DNA of 64,000 nt from Geothrix sp. PMB-07. GTDB taxonomy: Bacteria; Acidobacteriota; Holophagae; Holophagales; Holophagaceae. Below, piece by piece: positions 58,929 through 64,000 of the stretch. The stretch covers positions 1,488,992 to 1,552,991 of the forward strand of contig NZ_CP132333.1 of assembly GCF_030758935.1 (NCBI RefSeq), read 5' to 3'. Under the pieces are notes generated by a model. It did not search any database and was not told the DNA's origin. It was given only the letters and a program-made list of their open reading frames with translations. Numbering within the stretch: position 1 is the first letter of the stretch; every line of letters begins with the position of its first letter. The translations under genes were made by a program, and so were the position numbers.

Positions 58929-61900
58929 CTAAACCCCCAGCACCCTCTGCACCAGAAGGCGCAGTTCCTTGATTTGGTAGGGTTTCTGGATGAACTCGGC
59001 AGGGCCCTTGCCGGACAGGGTGCGGAGGGAGTCCTGCTCGGTAAAGCCGCTGCTGAGCACCACGGGGACCGAGGGATCCAGGTTGTGCATGGCCTCGAAG
59101 GCTTCCCGCCCATCCATGCGGGGCATGGTGAGGTCCATCAGCACCAGATCTGGCCGCGGGGCCGCCTCCCGGAACACCTCCAGGGCCTCCAGGCCGTCCC
59201 GGGCCGTGATCACTTCCAGGCCCAGGGTTTCCAGGGCCGCGCCGATGGTTTGGCGAATCAATTCCTCGTCATCTACCAGCAGGATCCGGCCCCGCATGGG
59301 GTGCGCCAGGGCCTCTTGGACCCCCGATTCGCAGGGAGCCGGTTGCTCGCTGGACGCTGGGAAGCAAAGCCGGAAGGTGCTGCCCCGACCCACCTCACTC
59401 TCGATCTGCAGCCCGGCCCCATGGCCGCGGAGGATGCCCAGCATGGCCGACAGGCCCAGCCCCCGGCCCGAGGCCTTGGTGGTGAAGAAGGGATCGAAAA
59501 TCCGCGCCATGACCTCCTGGGTCATGCCCATGCCGGTATCGGTGACTTCCAGCATGACGTAGCGGCCCGCGGGCAGCGACTCCGCGCGGTAGGCGGACCG
59601 GAGCTGCCGTTCATCCAGGTCCGTGGCGTAGGTGCCGAGGTGGATGGCCCCTTCCCGGTCCCCGATGGCGTCGGCGGCATTGGTCACCAGGTTCATGACC
59701 ACCTGCTGGATCTGGGTGGCGTCCGCCTGGATGGCGGGCAGGCCGGGCTCCAGATCGAAGCGGAGCCGGATCTTCTTGGGGATGGAGACTTCGAGCAGGT
59801 GGGTGACGTCCCGCACGAGGCCGTTGAGGTCGTGGGGCTGGACGAGGAAATGGCCGCGCCCGGAATAGGCCAGCATCTGCTTGGTGAGGTCCGTGGCCCG
59901 CAGGACGGTGGCCTCCATCTTGGCCAGGTAGGGGCTTGCGGGTGATTGCTCCGGCAGGTGCATCTGGGCCAGGTTCAGGTTGCCCAGCACCACCGTGAGC
60001 AGGTTGTTGAAATCGTGGGCGATGCCGCCGGCCAGGATGCCGAGGCTTTCCAGTTTCTGAGATTGCCTGAGGGCGTCCTCGGCCTGGCGCCGATCGGTGA
60101 TGTCGAGCAGGTAGCCCAGGTAGTGGGTCGGGTTCGGGCCCGGGGAGGCCGCGGCGGAAAAATCGTAGAACCAGCGGTATTCGCCCGAGGCGGTGCGCAG
60201 CCGGTACTGCTGCTCGAAATGGCTCTTGCCCTGGGTTTCGACCTCCTGCGCCTCCTGGATCACCCGGCCCGCATCATCGGGGTGGAAGAGGCTGCGGAAG
60301 GGAACCCGTCCCTCCACCAGGTCGCTGACGGAGTAGCCGAGGATGGATTGGACGTTGGGCGAGACGTACTCCACTGGCCAACCTTCGATGGTCCGCCACT
60401 TGAACACCATGACCGGCCCACCGATGAAGAGGCCGCGCTCGGCGGCCAGGGCCTCTTCGGCGGCCTTGCGGTCTGTGATGTCCCGGGTGATGGAGAGCAC
60501 GCAGGGGACGCCATCGACCTGCATTTTTTTACCGGACATGAGGCCGGTCAGCAGGCTGCCGTTTTTCCGACGGAAAGTGGTCTCCAGACCGGTGAATTCA
60601 CCGTCGCGTTCAAGTTGCTCCATCATGCGCTGGCGGTCTTCGGGAACGGCCCAGAGGCCAAGATCACGGGATGATCGGCCGATCACCTCCTCCCGGGTCC
60701 AACCGCTGATTTTTTCGAACCCTTCGCTGACATCCACATAGGTCCCATCCGACAACCGGGTGAGGTTGATGGCATCCGGACTGGCGTGGAAGGTCTTGGA
60801 GAATTTCTCCTCGCTGGCGCGGAGGGCTTCCTCCGCGGCCTTCCGCGAGGTGATGTCGCGGGCGTAGGTGAAGATGATGTCCTGGCCTTCCGTGGACAGG
60901 AAATTGCTGCTGATCTCCACGGGAAAGATGCTGCCGTCCTTGCGCAGGTGCCGGATCTCCAGGCGACGGGAGCGGAGGGAGCGCACCAGGTCCCAGCGTT
61001 CGGGCCAGCGGGTGAGGTCCACATCCGGATCGATGTCGCTCAGGTTCATCCGCTCGAATTCTTCCCGGGTGTAGCCCAGGGCCGCGCAGGCGGCCTGATT
61101 GACGAACACGAAACCCGCCTCGGAATCGATGCCCATCACGGGGTCGGCCGCGCAGTCAATGGCCGCCGTCAGGAGCCGCTGCTGGGACTGGGCCTTGGCC
61201 CGGTCGATGGCCAGCGCGACCTGGGAGGAGACGAAGGCCAGGAGGTCGCGGTCTCCGGTGTTGTAGCGGTGTCCGCCCGTGTAGCTCTGCACCACCAGGA
61301 CGCCGAAGACGCCCGAATCATTGCGCAGCGGCACCCCCAGCCAGTCCAGGGAGAGGGTTCCCTGCGGCGCCACTTCGCCGGCCGCCTGGAGCGCCTTCAA
61401 GGTCTCTGTATCGATGAGCAGGGGTTGGCCGCTGCGGAGAATGTATTCGGTGAGGCCCCGTCCGACCCTTCGCTTTCCGGGGACCGGGTCTTCCTGATCC
61501 ACCCAGTAGGGAAACGAGAGGGTGTCGGAGGCTCGATCCCAGAGGGCGATGTAGAGGTTTTCCGCGGGCATGAGGTCGCGGACGATGGCGTGGACGCGCT
61601 CAAAGAGTTCACGGCTGCTCTTGGAATCCAGAGCCGCCTCGGCAATGCGGAAGGTTGCCTGTTGGGTCTGTTCAGCTCGCTTCCGTTCAGAAATGTCCTG
61701 AGCCACGGCGACGATGACCTGCTGGCCCAGATAGGTGCCTGGGTAGAGCCGCACCTGCTTGGGAAAGAAGGAACCGTCGCTCTTTCGGCCCCAATACTCA
61801 AACTGTTGTGGTTCGCCGTGCAGGGCCTTTGCGAAAAAGGTCTCGAGGACGGCGAGATCATTGCGTCCCGGCGCGGAGATGGCTTCCGGCGTTTTGCCGA

Positions 61901-62105
61901 TGAAAAAGGACCGCGGGTAGCCGTACATCCGGGCCGCGCCCTCGTTCACATCCAGGAAGCGGCCCTGGGCATCCTGGACATAGATGGCCTCGGAGATGGC
62001 ATCGAGCATGCCGTGGGTGGCATCCAGGCGGGCCTTGAGTCCATCGACCCGCAGGTCAGAGGGGTCTGAGGCGGTCCTGAGGTCTCGGGGGGCTGGGTCT
62101 GCCAT
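58929..62105 (-). CDS. Hybrid histidine kinase, multi-PAS/GAF with receiver
   Basis: A 1058-aa cytoplasmic hybrid kinase. In order: PAS (about 25-145), GAF (about 155-300), three PAS (about 310-430, 435-550, 560-690), HisKA with GGIAHDFNNLLTVVLGNL, HATPase (MNLVTNAADAIG, GLGLSAMLGILRGHGAGL) and a C-terminal receiver with phospho-Asp in LVLMDLTMPRMDG. No transmembrane segment is seen. The H-box type (HDFNN) is that of CckA-like and other soluble hybrid kinases. The start is ATG 62105; a TTG at 62123 is possible. A -10 TAGACT lies 36 bp upstream. Confidence 0.9.
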   Translation of the reverse strand: MADPAPRDLRTASDPSDLRVDGLKARLDATHGMLDAISEAIYVQDAQGRFLDVNEGAARMYGYPRSFFIGKTPEAISAPGRNDLAVLETFFAKALHGEPQQFEYWGRKSDGSFFPKQVRLYPGTYLGQQVIVAVAQDISERKRAEQTQQATFRIAEAALDSKSSRELFERVHAIVRDLMPAENLYIALWDRASDTLSFPYWVDQEDPVPGKRRVGRGLTEYILRSGQPLLIDTETLKALQAAGEVAPQGTLSLDWLGVPLRNDSGVFGVLVVQSYTGGHRYNTGDRDLLAFVSSQVALAIDRAKAQSQQRLLTAAIDCAADPVMGIDSEAGFVFVNQAACAALGYTREEFERMNLSDIDPDVDLTRWPERWDLVRSLRSRRLEIRHLRKDGSIFPVEISSNFLSTEGQDIIFTYARDITSRKAAEEALRASEEKFSKTFHASPDAINLTRLSDGTYVDVSEGFEKISGWTREEVIGRSSRDLGLWAVPEDRQRMMEQLERDGEFTGLETTFRRKNGSLLTGLMSGKKMQVDGVPCVLSITRDITDRKAAEEALAAERGLFIGGPVMVFKWRTIEGWPVEYVSPNVQSILGYSVSDLVEGRVPFRSLFHPDDAGRVIQEAQEVETQGKSHFEQQYRLRTASGEYRWFYDFSAAASPGPNPTHYLGYLLDITDRRQAEDALRQSQKLESLGILAGGIAHDFNNLLTVVLGNLNLAQMHLPEQSPASPYLAKMEATVLRATDLTKQMLAYSGRGHFLVQPHDLNGLVRDVTHLLEVSIPKKIRLRFDLEPGLPAIQADATQIQQVVMNLVTNAADAIGDREGAIHLGTYATDLDERQLRSAYRAESLPAGRYVMLEVTDTGMGMTQEVMARIFDPFFTTKASGRGLGLSAMLGILRGHGAGLQIESEVGRGSTFRLCFPASSEQPAPCESGVQEALAHPMRGRILLVDDEELIRQTIGAALETLGLEVITARDGLEALEVFREAAPRPDLVLMDLTMPRMDGREAFEAMHNLDPSVPVVLSSGFTEQDSLRTLSGKGPAEFIQKPYQIKELRLLVQRVLGV

Positions 62106-62140
62106 GACGACACCATCGGCCAAAAGGCGCCGTGAGCCAA

Positions 62141-62146
62141 GTCTAG
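62141..62146 (-). promoter_or_regulatory. Candidate -10 for the hybrid kinase
   Basis: TAGACT on the minus strand, placing the start about 29 nt before ATG 62105. The -35 side lies in the end of the ABC permease gene and is weak. Confidence 0.45.
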
Positions 62147-62162
62147 CGGTTCAGATTTGGCC

Positions 62163-63221
62163 TCAGGCCCAGCGGAAGCGCCGCACGGCCAGCAGGAAGG
62201 CTGCCACGCCCCAGGCGCCCACGATGGCCAGGCCCATGCCATGGCCAGCAAGGCCGGCGCCATCGTTGAACACGGCCCGCAGGGCCTTGATGAAGGGGGC
62301 CAGAGGCAGCACGGCCACGGCATGCTGAAGCCAGGCCGGGGCGGCGTCCAGGGTGAAGTAGACGCCGCTCAGCAGCATCAAGGGCAGAAACACCAGGTTC
62401 GAGATGGCCGCATAGCCTTCGGAGGTATCGGCGAAGCTGCTCAGGGCGAAGCCGAAGGCCATGAAGCAGCCGGTACCCAGCGTCATGACCAGCAGCAGGA
62501 GGCTGAAGGAGCCCTGGTTCTGGATGTTGAAGACGAGCCGGCCCACCAGCAGGAGGATGGCGGCCTGGAGCACGGTGAGGGTGAGCCGGTGGGTGACCTG
62601 GCCCAGCAGGAAGATCCATTTGGGCAAGGGCGTCACCGCCAGGCGCCGGAACTTCCCCTTTTCGCGGTAGGACACGTTCACCATGCCGACGCTGAACAGG
62701 CCCATGCTCACCAGGTTCAGGCCCAGCAGGCCGGGCAGCAGGAAGGAGGCGTAGTTGGTGGCCCGTTTGTGGCCGGGGCTCTCCACCTGGGTGGGGATTT
62801 TCAGGGGCTCGGGTGACCCGTTGAGCCGCGCCTGCGCCACCAGCCAGGCCTGGTTCACGAGGCCCGCCGTGGCCCCGGCCTGGGCCATGAGGTAGCTGTT
62901 CAGACGCAGGCGGTAGCCTTCGCCGTCCGGCTCCACTTGGGCGGCCGTCTCCCCCTGGGCCCAGCGGGCCTCGGCTTCCGCCTTGGTCAGCGGCTGGACC
63001 TTGAGCTGCAGGTCGGCCAGGGCCTGGTCGAAGGCCGCATCCTTGGGCGTCGACGTGGCTGAGAGGACACGCACCACTGAGAGCCTGGGGCCTCCGCTGT
63101 CCCTAAACATGGTGCCGAAGCCCAACAGCAGGACCACCGGGAAGGCCAGGGTCCAGAACATGGCGGCCCGGTCGCGGCTGTAGAGCCGCCATTCCATGAC
63201 GAATTGTCTCCAGAGCAACAT
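62163..63221 (-). CDS. ABC-2 type transporter permease
   Basis: A 352-aa membrane subunit. The N-terminal helix (AMFWTLAFPVVLLLGFG, about 20-40) is followed by a periplasmic domain (about 45-150) and five C-terminal helices, with the conserved VSYREKGKFRRLAVTPLP loop of the ABC-2 family near residue 185. The start at 63221 has GGGAG about 6 nt upstream and is 2 nt past the ATPase stop. It forms an exporter with the adjoining ATPase. Substrate unknown (drug, lipid or polysaccharide). Confidence 0.9.
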   Translation of the reverse strand: MLLWRQFVMEWRLYSRDRAAMFWTLAFPVVLLLGFGTMFRDSGGPRLSVVRVLSATSTPKDAAFDQALADLQLKVQPLTKAEAEARWAQGETAAQVEPDGEGYRLRLNSYLMAQAGATAGLVNQAWLVAQARLNGSPEPLKIPTQVESPGHKRATNYASFLLPGLLGLNLVSMGLFSVGMVNVSYREKGKFRRLAVTPLPKWIFLLGQVTHRLTLTVLQAAILLLVGRLVFNIQNQGSFSLLLLVMTLGTGCFMAFGFALSSFADTSEGYAAISNLVFLPLMLLSGVYFTLDAAPAWLQHAVAVLPLAPFIKALRAVFNDGAGLAGHGMGLAIVGAWGVAAFLLAVRRFRWA

Positions 63222-63223
63222 GG

Positions 63224-64000
63224 CTACTCCCTCAGGCTCCGGCCCGTGCGGTGCAGGAACACATCCTCCAGGGTGGCTCGGCGGACATGGACCTGCTGGA
63301 AGGGGATGGCCTCGGCCTCGGCGGATTCCAGCAGCCGGGGCAGCAGGGCCTTGGGATCGGGCGTGGGGATCTCCCACAGGTCCGCGCGGTGTTCGACGGG
63401 TTGACCGAGCCGATTGGCGAAAGCGGTGGGATCGGGCGCCTCGCCCTCGAAGGTCAGTTCCACCACGCTCGGAATGGCCAGATCGGCAATGAGCGAGGCC
63501 GGTGTGCCCGTGGCGATGACCTTGCCGTGATCCATGATGGCCAGCCGGTCGCAGAGGGCTTCCGCTTCATCCATGTAGTGGGTGGTCAGCATCACCGTGC
63601 GCCCCTCGGCCTTGATGCGCCGCACCACCTCCCAGAGGCTGCGACGGGCCTGGGGATCCAGGCCCGTGGTGGGCTCATCGAGGAACACCAGCTCGGGATC
63701 GTTCACCAGGGCGAGGGCCAGGGCCAGCCGCTGCTGCTGGCCGCCGCTGAGGGTGATGTGGTAGGCGTCGGCCTTCTCCTCCAGCTGCACCAGCTCCAGC
63801 AGCTCCTTGCTGCTGCGGTTCTTCGGATAGTAGCTGCCGTAGAGATCCAGCGCCTCCCGGGGGGTGATCTTGTTGAAGAGGCTGGTGCTCTGGAGCTGCA
63901 CGCCGATGCGGGAGCGGATCTCCTGTCCCTGGTGCTTCCAGTTCAGCCCCAGGATCTCGATGTCGCCGGCATCGGCCGTGGTGATGCCCTCGATGATCTC
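63224..64000 (-). CDS. ABC transporter ATP-binding protein (partial)
   Basis: The last 259 codons of an ABC-2 type exporter ATPase; the N-terminus with the Walker A is beyond the right edge. Visible are the Q-loop region GVQLQSTSLF, the signature LSGGQQQRLALALAL, Walker B LVFLDEPTTGLDP and the H-loop histidine in LTTHYMDEAEAL. The C-terminal part matches DrrA/CcmA-like exporters. It is upstream of and cotranscribed with the permease. An internal GTG at 63901 is not the true start, since the frame continues with IIEGITTADAGDIEILGL. Confidence 0.92.
   Translation of the reverse strand, partial: EIIEGITTADAGDIEILGLNWKHQGQEIRSRIGVQLQSTSLFNKITPREALDLYGSYYPKNRSSKELLELVQLEEKADAYHITLSGGQQQRLALALALVNDPELVFLDEPTTGLDPQARRSLWEVVRRIKAEGRTVMLTTHYMDEAEALCDRLAIMDHGKVIATGTPASLIADLAIPSVVELTFEGEAPDPTAFANRLGQPVEHRADLWEIPTPDPKALLPRLLESAEAEAIPFQQVHVRRATLEDVFLHRTGRSLRE

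Overview
The window reads as one stretch of a high-GC bacterial chromosome from a Gram-negative, probably Holophagaceae/Geothrix-like Acidobacteriota. It has lpxK, lolA, a TonB-dependent receptor, a secretin cluster, a long MglA-type GTPase and a KorAB-type 2-oxoacid:ferredoxin oxidoreductase. The phylum call is an inference from gene content and composition; no 16S gene is present. Genes are tightly packed, very often coupled by 4-nt ATGA/GTGA overlaps, and starts were chosen by Shine-Dalgarno position.

Layout. 1-7.8 kb: partial lpxK, free-Met sulfoxide reductase, a cNMP/FHA protein, etfBA, murG, tatAC and UDP-glucose dehydrogenase. 7.8-12.5 kb: a coupled plus-strand operon (TolQ/ExbB, polysaccharide deacetylase with an apparent CTG start, YaaA, DUF309, NadB). 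12.5-16.6 kb: serine dehydratase, a secreted protein, a Sua5/YciO protein, NUDIX, rpsO with a structured leader, tRNA-Leu(CAG). 16.7-22.5 kb: a minus-strand PilM-N-O-P/secretin/pseudopilin cluster whose secretin carries a C-terminal cohesin-like domain. 22.6-31.6 kb: smc, a 345-bp gene-free convergent spacer with DnaA-box-like motifs, a TPR protein, a 2-hydroxyacid dehydrogenase, ruvA, acyl-CoA dehydrogenase. 31.7-33.0 kb: a soluble PAS-PAS-MCP preceded by a foldable leader.

33.09-40.28 kb is a 7.1-kb integrated element in tRNA-Ala(CGC). It is bounded by perfect 45-bp direct repeats of the tRNA 3' half. It carries a tyrosine integrase next to the left end, paired TTTGAGCA repeats inside both ends, a small excisionase-like HTH protein, a replication-protein-like gene, a run of small unrecognised coupled genes, a strong terminator, and a lone secreted cargo protein. 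No capsid, packaging, conjugation or known defence gene was recognised, so it looks like a satellite or other minimal integrative element. It replaced the tRNA 3' half together with a new terminator, leaving the host's old terminator stranded beside the left repeat. This is the most novel part of the window.

40.4-49.3 kb: korAB, lexA with a near-leaderless promoter, an isopropylmalate/isocitrate-type dehydrogenase, a PrxQ-type peroxiredoxin, an MglA-type GTPase with a long extension, lolA, a HAD phosphatase and ppa. 49.6-58.9 kb: TonB receptor and a small exported protein, converging on a minus-strand five-gene coupled operon (MFS, hutH, HD hydrolase, HEAT protein, histidine kinase). 58.9-64 kb: a 1058-aa hybrid histidine kinase and an ABC-2 exporter whose ATPase runs off the window. 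A recurring -10 hexamer (TAGACT/TACACT/TAGGCT) precedes many genes and seems to be the local housekeeping promoter form.
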